Source of the DNA: Sesamum alatum
Lineage: Eukaryota > Streptophyta > Magnoliopsida > Lamiales > Pedaliaceae
NCBI GenBank assembly: GCA_034509735.1
Contig: JACGWO010000011.1
Location: 15,161,866 to 15,225,865, forward strand
Direction: 5' to 3'
DNA length: 64,000 nucleotides
Both the position numbers and the translations under genes were made by a program. Each line of letters begins with the position of its first letter. The first letter of the stretch is position 1. This document shows, piece after piece, positions 1 to 11,830 of the stretch. The notes below the pieces were generated by a model. The model was not told where the DNA came from and did no database searches. It saw only the letters and a program-made list of their open reading frames with translations.

Positions 1-190
1 GAACACGATTATAAATTAATTATTAAGGATTAATTGTAATGATTTCGTAAAAAGTTAGCATAATTATTGATTATATAGCTTTTTACGAAAAAATTGCAAT
101 TTAAATCCGACCGTTAAATGTTTACCAAAATTTATGGTTGAGACTAAAATTTTTTAAATTTTTGTGACTTATGAGACTTAATTTTAATGA

Positions 191-509
191 CACTAGAAAA
201 AATTTAACATTTAACTATGGCTAATTGTCATGGTTAAAAATAAATAATCGTAGTGAATAGTCATTCACCACGGTCGTACAACGGTTATTGGCCGTGGTAT
301 TTGCGAGTGTGGCTAAAATATTTGACATGGCTAAAAGCCTTGGCAAAAACATTTGCTATGGCTTATAACCATGAAAAAAAGAGTTTTCATGATGGATAAT
401 CTAGATTTTTGCAACGATTTTTATTTTACCGTGGTTAATAATAATTATTTACCATGGTTTTAGTCCGTAGTCGATAAATTTGTAGCCCATAGTAAATTTT
501 CTTCTAGTG
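191..509. mobile_element. CACTA-type (CMC) MITE, complete
   Basis: The element begins CACTAGAAAA and ends TTCTTCTAGTG, so its termini are imperfect CACTA inverted repeats. A 3-bp direct repeat TGA flanks it at 188-190 and 510-512, which is the duplication length of CACTA transposons. The 319-bp interior has no ORF but contains short subterminal motifs (variants of tggctaa, catgg and ccgtgg) in both orientations, typical of CACTA ends. Related copies without clean ends lie near 6960-7230, 10345-10590 and 11620-11830. Confidence 0.75.
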
Positions 510-830
510 TGAGTGCTAAAGCAAAGGGACCAAAATCACGAAAGAGGATAAGTTGTAGGACATAAATTGCAATGTTCCCAGCTTTTTATGTCTTGAAAAT
601 AAAATAAAAAAGCTTCTTATAAGTTCTTGTGTTTATTTAAAAGAAATTAAAGTTATTTCCTAGAAATGAAATATTTACATTTTAGTTAAAATTTCTTAAT
701 TAAACATTACTACTTGTAATTATACAAACTCTCGGGGGAAATTATTGTAAATTTATTACTTTTTTACGTATACTATAAAACAAAATGTAGAAAACCCCAC
801 CCTTATACTTTTCGACGAATTAAGTGAGAA

Positions 831-1085
831 AAATGCAAGCAATCCCCCTGTGATATTGCAAATATGCAAATTACCTCCTATGAAAAATAAAATAGCAATT
901 TACTTTCCTGTGCTTTTAAAAATGAATCAATTTACCTCCCCATATTTTTTAAAATGGAGCAATTTACCTCCCTAGATAGGGGGATAAATTGCTCCATTTT
1001 AAAGAACACAGGGAGCTAAATTGTAATTTTTTTTGTAGGGGGTAATTTGTTTATTTGCAATACCATAGGGAGGTAAATTGCATTA
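831..1085. mobile_element. Foldback MITE
   Basis: The two halves are inverted copies of each other. The left arm has the pattern 'tgcaa..cctcc..caatttacctcc' and the right arm is its reverse complement, meeting near 977-990 at the 'cctccctagataggggg' centre. There is no coding capacity. It belongs to the class of short non-autonomous palindromic elements that recurs through this window. Confidence 0.6.
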
Positions 1086-2490
1086 AATTAAACCCATTTT
1101 TAAATACTACAATCTAATATATATAGAAGTAACTAATATTAGGAGGGAGTACTAATAAATTGATGAAGCGAAGACGTTAATTTATTACACGGTAAATGTA
1201 TTACACTATTTATTTTAAGTATGATCAAACTCGATTTGAGTTAGAATTTTGGAGACGTGAGTTTGGAGGGTGGTGCATGCAGAAGTATTGAATGGCCGAT
1301 TGATATATAAATACATTGCTAGGGTTTTCACACAAAAAGTAAGCAAGAAAGTAACCTCAGCTGCATGGCTTATTACATGAAGAAGAAAGTAGAAAGACAG
1401 CAAGGATATATCAATCTCGGACAGCAAAGTGTCACGTAAATCTTGCCACTCAATATGCCAAATTTTTGTGTTTCCAAAATTAATATATATAAATCCTTTG
1501 AAAAAGAGAGAAACATGTGATTTCCTTCGCCTTTCGGTGTAGGAAAATGGCCTCTGTGCTTCCATCACATTAACCATTGCAAAACTTTTATTTACCCAAT
1601 TGTGAAATTAGTAAATTTTTTGTCCCAATTAGGTTTTTATATTATAGGTAAATTGTATAATTTAAATTAATTATAAATACATTTGTATCAAATTAGAAAT
1701 TACGGTTACCTTTCTCGAGATTTGCGAAACATTATTAATCTAGTCGACCAAGTGTAAAAGTATTTTGATATACACTTATATATTCTTCCCCGACAGAAAG
1801 AAAAAAATATTAAATAAAATTCGACACACTGACAAAAAAAAAAAAGCCTGAAATAGATAGTATTTAAAATATGGCATCTATTTCGTTTCTTTTCTTCTTC
1901 GCTCTGTCGCGTATCCTCATGTTGCTATATCTAGCTGTCTTTTCGTCTTTTTATTATCGGTAATCTTCCTTTTAAAATAGTGTAACACCGACGATGTGAT
2001 TAGACTTGTCTTATAAAAAAAAAATCAAATTTTAGTCAAAATTTTATGGGCACATTTTTGAAATATCTTAGGCAAAATTCTTCAAGACCCTATAGGATGG
2101 AATTAAATGGAAGATGAAACAAATTTTAAAGGAGGTAATTTTAATTTCCGATCTAACAGGGTGTATCAAATTCAGGAATAATGGATATTATTTACCTTAA
2201 ATTAATTATAGCATAAGTTTTATTCACTCGTCATATAATTAATTATAATGAGGCGAGAACAATATGCATAAAAATATATATATATATTATTTATATTATA
2301 TTATATACACAAATTATCTTCCTCCACCACAAGTTTGGGTGATGGTGTTGATTTCCCTCATATTGCGAGAACACATAAATTGTTTTAAAAATAAATGAAT
2401 TCATGCCTTGCCAAAAAGGGCATCAATGTGAGGCAAAATTAAAGCCCTACCCCAAAATCAATTCCATGTTGATAAAAATTTATTAATAGA
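1086..2490. other. Gene-free AT-rich stretch
   Basis: I see only AT-rich sequence with short A and T runs and a TA-rich microsatellite near 2275-2310. The 120-codon open frame at 1215-1577 (minus) has no recognisable domain and looks like chance. Confidence 0.5.
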
Positions 2491-2870
2491 AAAAAAATAC
2501 AATTTTAATCCACTAATATAGGGGTGGTGGCACTTTTGGTCCAAGGCCTTTTGAGAAGCAGTTCGGGACAATATTTTTGAAAAAGTGGCAATTTTAGTCC
2601 ATGGAACCGTAATTTCGCCAGATTTAGTCATGTGAATCCGGCACTGATGGCCGTCTCAGTGAATCCACGTCAGCACTTGTTGCCGAAATCTAAAAATCCC
2701 CAATTTATTCAGCACACGTGCCAATCACATGACTAAATCCGACGAAATTAGGGTTGCGTGGGCTAAAATATCACTTTTTTAAAAACATTGTCCTGAATTG
2801 ATATTCTCAAAAGGTCCTGGACCAAAAGTGCCACTACCCTTATATTAGTGGACTAAAATTGCATTTTTCC
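2491..2870. mobile_element. Foldback MITE, about 380 bp
   Basis: Left arm (2491 onward: aattttaatccactaatata, then ggtggcacttttggtcca) and right arm (ending at 2870) are inverted copies: the right side reads ggaccaaaagtgccactac followed by tattagtggactaaaattg. The arms are about 150 bp each with moderate divergence. A relative with the same 'ggtcct.ta' style arms lies at 6168-6547. No coding capacity. Confidence 0.7.
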
Positions 2871-3147
2871 CTAATTAATATGGCTATATATATTAAACTA
2901 TAATCAAATCATATCACATAAAGGGCACTTGAATCAATACTAAAACTAGCGCTCTAGTGACTAAAATCAAATATTCAGAGCTCTTAAAAAGGCAAAAACG
3001 TCACGATACTAAGTGAAAAGTACAATGTCAAGATAGCTATATTTATTTTGTTCGATGAAACGTGTAAAATACATGAAATAATATAATATGATTATATCTG
3101 TATATATCACAAAATTTAATTAAGCTAACTTTGATAGTATAAAAAAT

Positions 3148-3419
3148 AGGGATAATACTATTTACACCCCTGATTTTATTATTTATTTACACAAGCTACT
3201 CCTATCTTTTGTGTAATTATAATAACAATCACTAGCAGCCAAACAATTGGGGTGCTTTGTTAATGTTGTTGACGCTTTTGAGGGATGTATGTATAATTTT
3301 CTAAAAATATGAGTGGTTTGTAAAATGATGTTGATGGGTATATGAATAATTTTTCAAAAATTGTAGATGATTTGTGTAAATAGACCATAAATTAAAAAGT
3401 ATAAATATAATTATCCCTA
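3148..3419. mobile_element. Foldback MITE
   Basis: It starts gggataatactatttacac and ends in the inverted form 'ataattatcccta'. The interior carries 'gtttgtaaaatgatgttgatg' and its complement-like arms. Similar sequences appear at 11104-11392 and 33236-33500, so this is a small repeated family. Confidence 0.5.
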
Positions 3420-3569
3420 TAAAATTACAAACCCTTTTTCTCCATCCCAATCCTTGTACGTTGGAGATTATTATTTTATGCCATCTCAAAAACCAAAAAA
3501 AAAAAACACAAAACATGTAAATTTCGTTTGTTATTAATTTCAAACCAGGTTTTATTTGGGGATAACAAT

Positions 3570-3935
3570 TCCGTCCTGTAGGTCATTTCAAGTTTTGGTC
3601 CTATGGTTATGGAAATCTCAATTTTGCGCATGTAACTTTTGATAAATAACATTTTAGTCCTCAGACACCATTTCGTTAGATATTCAATGGAAATTGTCAT
3701 GTGACCATTAAGTGTATGGGGCTAAAAGTACTATTTTTTGAAAGTTATAGGATCAGAAGTGATAATCTCATAATCAATAAGACTAAAAGTATAAAGGTTC
3801 TAACAGCCACGTGCTAAGCACAGGACATTTTCCGCTAAAATATCTAATAAAAATGTGCAATGATACCCAAAGTACTACTTTTTAAAAGTTACGAGATCAA
3901 AAGTGAGTGTCCCATAACCATTGGGACCAAGAATG
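3570..3935. mobile_element. Decayed foldback MITE fragments
   Basis: 3570-3800 has arms of the 'ggtcctatggttatgg' / 'agttataggatcagaagtg' type in inverted orientation. 3845-3935 repeats the right half (aaagttacgagatcaaaagt). It appears to be one element plus a partial second copy, or a rearranged element. Confidence 0.4.
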
Positions 3936-4150
3936 GAAGGTCCCGCCCAGATCCAGCCCAGATCCGCCTCTCCCCCATCCCTTCGCCGTTGCCCCCCCTT
4001 TCCCCCCTCCGCCGTGTTGTTTCCCCTGCCCTCCCCCTAGATCTCGCGTGGGTCCCCTCCCCCTTTTTCCCCTCTGTCGCTGCTCCGCCTTCTCTCTTCC
4101 CCGTCAGTTGTCGGCGTCGCCGGCATCTTCCACCTCCACCCTCAAGTGTG
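3936..4150. other. GC- and pyrimidine-rich island
   Basis: This 215-bp block is dominated by C and T on the + strand (runs such as ccccccctttcccccc), in sharp contrast with the AT-rich surroundings. Frames open through it on both strands, but all are low-complexity Pro/Ser/Arg-rich. It could be a captured 5'-leader-like gene fragment; I cannot identify a source gene. Confidence 0.4.
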
Positions 4151-4365
4151 TGTATATATATATATAAATTATTATATATACTTTTAATTTCAATTTTATA
4201 TATATACAATTTTGAACCATTGATTTAAATTAAGTTAAATATGAATCATTGTTCTATCAGTCAAATATGAACCTAGATTCAAATCAATCCAACGGCTTTA
4301 AATAAAAATACAAATATAATTTTAGAACAAAAAAGTACTATTCCCCCCCCCCCCCCCCTTCTTTA

Positions 4366-4616
4366 TAAATTGGAAGCGATAAATTTTATTAATTGAAAGT
4401 AAAGTGATTACATTCAGTCACGTCGACTATCAATATCAAACAGAGACAATTACAAACAATCAAATTAATAATATCACATAAACTAACATATAACTATTAC
4501 AGCAGCAAATCGTACATACTATACAGTAGAAATAATATCAACCCACATAGGGGTTCAAACCCATGACCTCTAAAATCATAGGGCTTCAGCTTCGCCAACT
4601 AAACTAGACCTCCTCT
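4366..4616 (-). mobile_element. tRNA-derived SINE-like copy A
   Basis: Read on the minus strand, it has a box-A-like segment (complement of cgccaactaaactaga, 4593-4608) and a box-B-like segment (complement of gggttcaaaccc, 4551-4562), followed by about 180 bp of shared tail ending at aattggaagcgata. The same order and tail occur in copy E (10812-11070, plus). It is a diverged but near full-length copy and is preceded by a C homopolymer at 4343-4358. Confidence 0.65.
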
Positions 4617-4816
4617 CATTTTTTGTACATATAAATTGTCTCATGAAAACTATAAAATAGCCCCAAATTAATTATGCCTCCCAATTATATCAATATAAAC
4701 TCAATATTTTTATGAGTTGTGTTATTGTAATGAAATTTATTACATCCTTTTCCACACATTATTGTCAAAGCTACCTAACAATGAGTCATGGGTTGGCAAT
4801 GCATGTGACACAAGAA

Positions 4817-4838
4817 CCCCCCCCCCCCCCCCCCCCCC
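4817..4838 (+). repeat. C homopolymer (22 C)
   Basis: An uninterrupted run of 22 C residues. A second run of 16 C is at 4343-4358. Such runs are prone to sequencing length error. Confidence 0.9.
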
Positions 4839-6167
4839 ACCCCTATGGTTATGATCCTCATGAATTTAGTCCATCTTTATAGCAAGAAATGAAGCAAAAA
4901 TTTTAGGGTAAGGGACCACTCCATGCAAAAATCAAAATATCCCTAATAATATTCACACCCCATTATTAAATATGTCTTTAATTGAAAACTATGTTTTGAC
5001 ACGTGGCGTGTCACCAAGATGCCACGTAGATGGGAGGAGTACCCCGGGTTTGTATATGTGTCTAGTATATGTCAAGACCTAGGGTATAGGGTTTATATAA
5101 ATTGCCTAAGCCACAAATTAATAATAATCTCCCTATTAATTATTTTGACAATATCTATCTTTGACTCCTTAATTAATTAATAGGTGGGCATTTAATTGTT
5201 ATACTATTTGTTCTTTTTGAGTTATTATAATCACCTACTTTCGAAACATTGCATTATCTAATCGTTGTTTCTACAAGTGAGATCAAACTACTAGTCATAA
5301 CTAAAACATAACAACTATTGATTAATCATCGTAAAGAATTAAATTTTCGTATTGTGCTTAATAATATAGTTTATCATGATTTTTAAATCGTGGCTATTTA
5401 TAGTGTATTAAAAAATCAAATTTTTTACTATGAAAGAATATTTTATTTTGAAAATTTTAAACTTATTTTGAAACGTCGCTTAAAATTTGAGATCTTTGAA
5501 TTTGGAGTGAATGGTGAGGATCAAAGCTTATCGAACAAAAAAATTTATTCCAATTTGGATTTTTATGTTTAAATTCGATTTCAAGTCGAGTGTTAATTAT
5601 AAGTAATTTAATTTGATTTTCAACCCTATATATATAACATATATGCGGTAGAAGGATACAAGGACAACCTGTCACCAACACTCCTGATCTTTTATTTTGA
5701 TAGCGTGTGATTCATTGCATTATTCAATATTCAAATTTAAAAATTAATTTAATATATTGATAATTCAAATCAATGTCTGCGTTCAACGAAACAAATAAAC
5801 AAGAAACTCGTTATAACAGTAGACATATACCCACATTTATGGAACTCGAAACCGTAACCTTTTAATTGTGCAAGATCAATATTACCAATCAAGCAAGACC
5901 TCACTGGCCACTTCGAATCCCCTTGAGCAATGCTAATTACTTATATTTAACTCGATCACTTGGACTTTCTTCAAATAGTAAAGATCTTCTATCACACTTT
6001 GATATCACATATTATAATAACACACGTCTCTCTTAATGAATTTAAAAAAGTGTATTTAATTTAATTATTAACTAACAACCATCACCAGTTAGTCAAGTAA
6101 AATACTCATTCCTCCAAATTCTTTCACAACATTAATTTTCATTCATTACAGCCTTAAATTTTGGTGG
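4839..6167. other. Gene-free AT-rich stretch
   Basis: No gene is seen. The 5290-5420 part weakly resembles the CACTA-MITE family interior. The 5825-5910 part has a weak box-B-like ggaactcgaaacc that may be a decayed SINE. ORFs at 5390-5572 and 5463-5681 are short and featureless. Confidence 0.4.
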
Positions 6168-6547
6168 GCAAAATTATATCTTTGGTCCTGTAACTATAGG
6201 TCGTCGGCATTTTTGATCCTGTAACTTACTTCATTTACACATTTAGTCCTTTTTTTATAAATTTAATCCTGAACATCTCACATTTGGTCCTTTTTTAGCA
6301 AATTTAGTCATGTGTTGATAATTTTGGTCTCATTCTCATTCGAGTAGATCTCATTTTTTGTCCTGTAATTATATATTATCAGGACCAAATTTATCAACAT
6401 ATGATTAAATTTGCCAAAAAAATGACCAAATCTGATATGTGTTGGACTAAATTTGTCAGAAAAAAGACTAAATATGTAAACGAAGTAAGTTATAGGACCA
6501 AAAGTGCTAACGACCTAAAATTACAGGACAAAAAATATAACTTTGCC
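6168..6547. mobile_element. Foldback MITE, about 380 bp
   Basis: The left arm (ttatatctttggtcctgtaa, then ggtcgtcggcatttttgatcc) and right arm (ggaccaaaagtgctaacgacc, then tacaggacaaaaaatataa) are inverted copies. The centre is near 6360. Length and arm wording resemble the element at 2491-2870. Confidence 0.7.
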
Positions 6548-7769
6548 AATTTTAGTGTGTAAGTACTATAGGAGGGCCAACTTTCGGGAGATGAAAGTTT
6601 TATCACAAAAATCGACCTTATGTCCAAACACATGTACGTAGGGACGACCCTTAATTACATAATTATATATATCTCAATAAATTAAATAATACATTGATTC
6701 AATTTATACATTATAAAAATAATTATTAAATAAATTACATCAAACTCACATAAAGTGAACTAAATTCACATATTTGGTGAAACTCGAACCCATGATCTCA
6801 AACTTGGATTTTAATTTTATTTCACTTATCTAAAGCTACCTTAGTCCAAGGGTACTGATCAATTTTACATTCTATGTTAATCCAATTTTGAATCTTAAAA
6901 GCATGCAGCAGGCACCGCAAAAAAATAAATTATTCCCTATATTATAAAATATCATAGTTTAAAGACTACGAGTTTATGCAAAAAATAATATCTATTATGA
7001 TCAAATAAAATCAATGTAAAAATTTAAATTTTATTCACAGTTAATCAACATATGCCATGATGTATAGTTATAACCAAAATATTTGCTATGATTTTTAACT
7101 ATAAATATTGTTTCGAAATTTGCTTGCAAAAACAACAAATAGCCATAGCTAATTTGCATTCCTCATAATTATTTTCTTTTAATCCATAATAATTGATTGT
7201 GACAAAAGGTTATATTTCTTCTAGCAAGGGTTATTTATTTATTTCATTTTCTTTTTAAGGGAATATTAATGAAATACACAAATGATCCATAATATCAAAT
7301 TCTTAAGCTTATTAATATACCAAAGATAAATTAATATATATATAATTCAATATAAAAAACAACCATACAAATATAGAATTTGAAGTATCTGAGATCTAAT
7401 TAATTTTGAGCTCGTCTCATCTCATAGTACAAACAAGATTTCACAGACAAATTAAATTAATTTATTCTTGAAAAATTGGCATGTTTGCTTCTGTTTTCAT
7501 TTTCAGTTTTCACTTTTTGAAACAGTAATTGAAGTAAAAATATTTTTGTTAATGTATTTCCATTGGAAATATATAGATTTGACACCGCAATCTAATATTG
7601 TCAAACACAATCTCATAAACTACTAATCCAAACATAATTTTATTTTCTCACGATAATTTATACAAAATTAAAAACACATAACTTTCTTGTCTATTTCAAT
7701 CAAGATATAAAATCGAACTTATGAGTAGTCAAAATTTGGTGTTATCGTAATCGATAAAGAAATGTTCTT

Positions 7770-8012
7770 TTTTTTTTAGTGAACAGATGGATTATTATTT
7801 TATTTCGAATAAATAAATTATCATCATTCATGTCAAATACTTTACATTTAATAACTTACCAACAACTCTATATGACTATCTATGTTAATCACCTACTATA
7901 AAGTAGAAATGTATATACTATTAAGTTGAACAACAATTCACGTTGGTGGGGTTCGAACCCATGACCTCAAAGAGTTATGGGACCTCACCTTCGCCAATTG
8001 AGCTAGATCTCA
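7770..8012 (-). mobile_element. tRNA-derived SINE-like copy B
   Basis: The minus strand shows a box A (complement of cgccaattgagctaga, about 7991-8006) and an intact box B (complement of gggttcgaaccc, 7949-7960), spaced as in tRNA genes and followed by a degenerate tail with the 'ctactataaagtagaaatg' signature shared with copies A, C and F. Confidence 0.65.
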
Positions 8013-8424
8013 TCGACAATAAAAGAAATGTCCTTTTTTGCTTTACAAATTACCTTTTCAGATAGTTTTTAAGAAAATTCATGTTAATTATAAGGGTAGC
8101 AAATTTAGTTCTGTCGATAAATTTGTATTTTTATAGAAGTCAGAGAAATCATTTATCAATGAATTAATAATGATGAATAGATAGCACATGGATTCTATTT
8201 ATTTGAACTTTTTGACCTAGCTATCATCTCCTTGCAGCTGCTCATTGAAAATTCAAAATCTGTACCTTTAATTTCCCAAATAAATTTTCCTTAATTAGGG
8301 GTACAACTCCTAATATAGAGTACTAGAAGTTTGGTGGCTTATCTTATCTGATTTTATTTTATTTTATTTTATTTTTTTTGAAGGGGCTTATCTTTATCTG
8401 CTGATGATTGCAAATATATTGTGA

Positions 8425-8510
8425 TTTGATTTAGTTGGCAAAATTGAAATTTTATAATTATGAGGTTATAAGTTCAAATCTCATTAACGTGTGAGTGTTG
8501 ATTTTTATTT
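8425..8510 (+). mobile_element. SINE-like head fragment D
   Basis: Box-A-like ttagttggcaaaa (8431-8443) and box-B-like agttcaaatctca (8471-8483) are in plus orientation, directly next to the opposite-strand copy at 8515-8745. The tail is short or lost. Confidence 0.4.
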
Positions 8511-8514
8511 TTTT

Positions 8515-8745
8515 AATTTTTTTGAAGTAAAAGTAATGAACTACTATTATAAATCGATTTCAATTATTCATGTTGTATAGTTATATCTAATAAATACAAC
8601 TATAACGATTATATCTCTGATCAATAATATCAGATAAATTTTTTATCTAAACTACACCTACTATACAGTAGAACAACATTTCACGCATTGATAGGGTTCG
8701 AACCCAATGAGCTTAGCTTAACCAACTGAGCTAGGTCTCATTGGC
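8515..8745 (-). mobile_element. tRNA-derived SINE-like copy C
   Basis: The minus strand has a box A (complement of taaccaactgagctagg) and box B (complement of gggttcgaaccc, about 8694-8705), then the family tail including 'cctactatacagtagaac'. About 13 bases between the boxes seem deleted compared with copies A and B. Confidence 0.65.
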
Positions 8746-8801
8746 AGTGTTCATTTGTTTTAATAATATTTATTAGTTAGTTAGTTAGTTATAGATATTT
8801 A

Positions 8802-8960
8802 GGGCATGATTGGTATATAGAAATGAAATTGAGTGGAAATGGAATAAAAGTAGGAATTGAATGATTTTGGTATGTCATTCCTATGTTTGATATACCAAAG
8901 GAATGAAAAAGGGAATTGAATCAAAACTCTCCAAATTACTCACTTATATGTTTTCTAAAT
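8802..8960. mobile_element. Possible PIF/Harbinger- or hAT-like MITE fragment
   Basis: It starts gggcatgattggtatatag and continues with the 'gaaattgagtggaaatggaat' wording common at one end of plant Tourist-like and hAT-like MITEs. The other end is not clean, so class and boundary are uncertain. Confidence 0.35.
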
Positions 8961-9367
8961 AATAAAACTTAAAAATTAAAATAAAAAACAACTAAGATAT
9001 GTCTCATTAATGACACAAGAAATATTATTTTGAAATATTAATTATAAGTTTATAATATATATTGTTGGAGGTTTTCATATATTTAAATTCTTTTAATAAA
9101 TACTTATTATTTGGTAAATGCTTATACTATAGTAATATTTTTGTAAAATGCATATAAAGATGTTATTAATTTAATATTATATTTAATAAAATATTTAAGA
9201 ATTTATTTTTTTATATTATATATTTTATATTTTGGTAACACATATTTAAATATTTTATATTGATATTCATTTTATTTAATGTATTCAAAATAGTATATAA
9301 TTTTGTGGCTGTAAATCTTGCAACTATAATTTTATTAAAAGTTATTTATCAATATATTTACCAATGA

Positions 9368-10262
9368 ACTATGCATATATGAAGTGCAATTATCCCCTAA
9401 ACTATAAAATGTAACAAAATACTCCCCATGATATGAACCAATTTTTATGACCAAAATGCCCTTATTATTTCCACCCCTAAAATATGTCTATTACATTAAT
9501 TATTTTCTAAAAGATAATTTGAATTATTATAAATTTTATTTACATAAAACTATCCAAAATATTGTGATTTTTATAATTAGTATAGAATCTGTATTAACTC
9601 CAGAAATTTACAATCCGTATATTTTTATATAACTGTTCAAAATTTTACATAATTTTGCTTGTGTTGTTGTATACATTGAATTTTTTTCAACAATAAATTA
9701 TCAATACAAATTTAAAATATTACATCGAGCATATATATATATATATATATATACTGTAAAATAAGCAATTTATAATATAATTAATCTATAGTATTATATA
9801 ATTTTTTGAGTTATGATATTGTATGTTTTAATTCTGCATACATGTAATCGAATAAAAATTTATAAGTTATAAAACATACTTTTTTATAAAATTATATACA
9901 TTATGTATTTACACATATTTTCATGTATTTTTTGACCTAAATATTTTACTTTGTAAAACTATTTACATATATTGAGCTTGTAAATATTTTTTATATTAAA
10001 TAATTTATTTAAAGCTATAAATTTAAAATATTTTTTTTGAATAAAATTTCAGTAAAATCTTAAATAATTAAAAGTAGTTTTGGGGGAGATTTTTTAATAA
10101 AACATACATTAGGGTTTAGAGAGTAAGATGAAAAGTATAAGGGGTGAATGAGAAGGGCATTATTGTCATGTCAATATCAAATTATTTTGTCCTAGGGATT
10201 TTTATTACCTTTCATATTTTAGGGGAGTAAATACGGCTACATGCATAGTTCAGGGGTCTAAA
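9368..10262. mobile_element. Foldback/TIR element, about 0.9 kb, non-autonomous
   Basis: The left end reads gaactatgcatatatgaag followed by gcaattatcccctaaactat. The right end contains the inverted counterpart (ataggggagtaaatac... ctacatgcatagttcaggg). The arms extend at least 60-80 bp. The interior is AT-rich and non-coding and includes a (TA)n run at 9728-9753. Confidence 0.5.
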
Positions 10263-10344
10263 ATGTATTTAACCTTAATAATATGTTGATTTTTTATAAT
10301 TTTCTAATATATATAGGTAATTTATGGAAACTTGAGCATTTATA

Positions 10345-10590
10345 CACTAGAAAAATATGACTTTCTATTATGGTTAATTACTATTGTCAAAAGTTAATAA
10401 ATATGGTCAATACTAATTAACCACGAATATGCAAAGGATTAGCCGTAATTTCTGCATGCGATGCCAAAATATTAGTCAGCTAAAAATTATGACAAACGTT
10501 TTGACCACAGGTAAAATCATGCAAATGATGATTAATTGCAGTCAAAACTTAAATTTTTGTGTTGTTTTTTCAAGCGTAGTAAATAGTATT
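10345..10590. mobile_element. CACTA-MITE-like sequence, one clean end
   Basis: It begins cactagaaaaatatgac and carries the same short motifs as the complete copy at 191-509 (ggttaat, ccacg, gccgtaat). I do not find a clean tctagtg end, so it is truncated or diverged. Confidence 0.4.
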
Positions 10591-10811
10591 CAGTTATCAT
10601 GATTTTTAAGATGTGAACATTTTAAATATAGAAAATAAATCACACCATGTGAAAATCGAAACTGTGAATCAACTGCATGGAGCCACTAACTAGCTCAAAA
10701 ATTAAAACAAACAAAGATATCGAATTTCAATGAACGTTTAGTTATATATTTCGAGTTATTTGGAATTATTTAAATAAAACTCATAGAGTTCAAGAGTGCA
10801 CCAATTGGCCG

Positions 10812-11070
10812 AGGATGTCTAGCTTAGTTGGCGAAGTCGAGGCCCTATAATCCTAAAGGTCATGGGTTCGAACCCCTGCGTGGGTTAATGTTATTTTTAC
10901 TGTATAGTATATATGATTTGTTGTTGTAATAGCTAGGTGTAGTTTATGTGATATTATTGACTTCATTGTTTGTAATTGTCTTTGTTCGATATTGATAGCC
11001 GACAGGACTGAATGTAATCACTTTACTTTCGATTAATAAAATTTATCGCTTCCAATTCAGAGAGAGAGAG
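10812..11070 (+). mobile_element. tRNA-derived SINE-like copy E
   Basis: The best copy in the window. Box A is tagcttagttggcgaag (10819-10835), box B is gggttcgaacccc (10864-10876), about 28 bp separates them, and a roughly 190-bp tail ends aattcagagagagagag. The tail shares 'tgtaatcactttactttcga' and 'aaaatttatcgcttccaatt' with copy A. There is no tRNA acceptor stem pairing, so it is a SINE and not a tRNA gene. Confidence 0.7.
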
Positions 11071-11103
11071 CATCAATTGATACCATGCATGAGACCTAAT
11101 TTA

Positions 11104-11392
11104 TAATTAAAGGCATAATTATATCTACATGTCCTGATCTAGGACTAATTTCATAAATTTGTATTCTTGTCTTTTTAAAAATTATACATACACCCACCAT
11201 AAACGTTAACATCATTTCACAACCATAACTGTTTTTTGAAAAATTATACATACATTCCCGAGAAACGTCAATAACATTACACAAACTATCATTAACTGTC
11301 AGATGTGATTTCTGTAATTACGCCGAAATTAAGAATGATTTCTGTAAATAGAACATAGATCGGGAGTACAAATATAATTATTCCTTCATTAA
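11104..11392. mobile_element. Foldback MITE, relative of 3148-3419
   Basis: The left arm has ataattatatctac then 'gatctaggac', with 'aaaattatacatacaccc' repeated twice inside. The right arm carries 'agatcgggagtacaaatata'. It belongs to the same small family as 3148-3419 and 33236-33500. Confidence 0.45.
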
Positions 11393-11619
11393 ATGATATA
11401 CAATAGACTGATTAATTATATTATCATACTTAACTTAGTTGCCTATACGTACGTACAATTAATTAATTTCTCCTATAGCTTTTGTAATTCCCCACTTTTC
11501 TAGAAAGAAAGTGGGGAAATTCATACTAATCTATAATAATATAAAAAAGAATGACGTTTCTCATTCGTAATTGATGATTTATGACACCTCAATATTAAAA
11601 TCTTAATATATCATTTATA

Positions 11620-11830
11620 GACACATAAGCAATATAACATTTAATTATGGCTAATTGTCATGTTCAAGGATAAATAGTCATAACAAATAGTTATTGACCA
11701 CAGTCACGTAGCGGTTGTTGGCCGTGATTTTCGTGATGGTGGCTAAAGCATTTGTCATGGTTAAAAAGTCATGGCAAATATTTTTACCGTGGCTCTTAGC
11801 TATAGTAAATAATGTTTTCATGGTGGAAAG
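11620..11830. mobile_element. Truncated CACTA-MITE-family copy
   Basis: Contains ttatggctaattgtcatg, a cggttgttggccgtg segment and a terminal ttttcatggtgg, in the same order as the complete element at 191-509. The CACTA termini are degraded. Confidence 0.5.

Noticed and set aside
1215..1577. 120-codon open frame on the minus strand
   Set aside because: No domain, skewed AT-driven composition, no splice or promoter context. Chance frame.
3860..4228. Open frames on both strands over the C/T-rich island
   Set aside because: Low-complexity Pro/Arg/Ser translation caused by base composition; no conserved motif.
4343..4838. C homopolymers as a functional signal
   Set aside because: Runs of 16 and 22 C are likely slippage tracts or sequencing artefacts; no linked motif.
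10812..11070. Possible tRNA gene (boxes A and B)
   Set aside because: No acceptor stem, poor cloverleaf, and a shared non-tRNA tail. Better as a SINE copy; the same applies to the other five copies.
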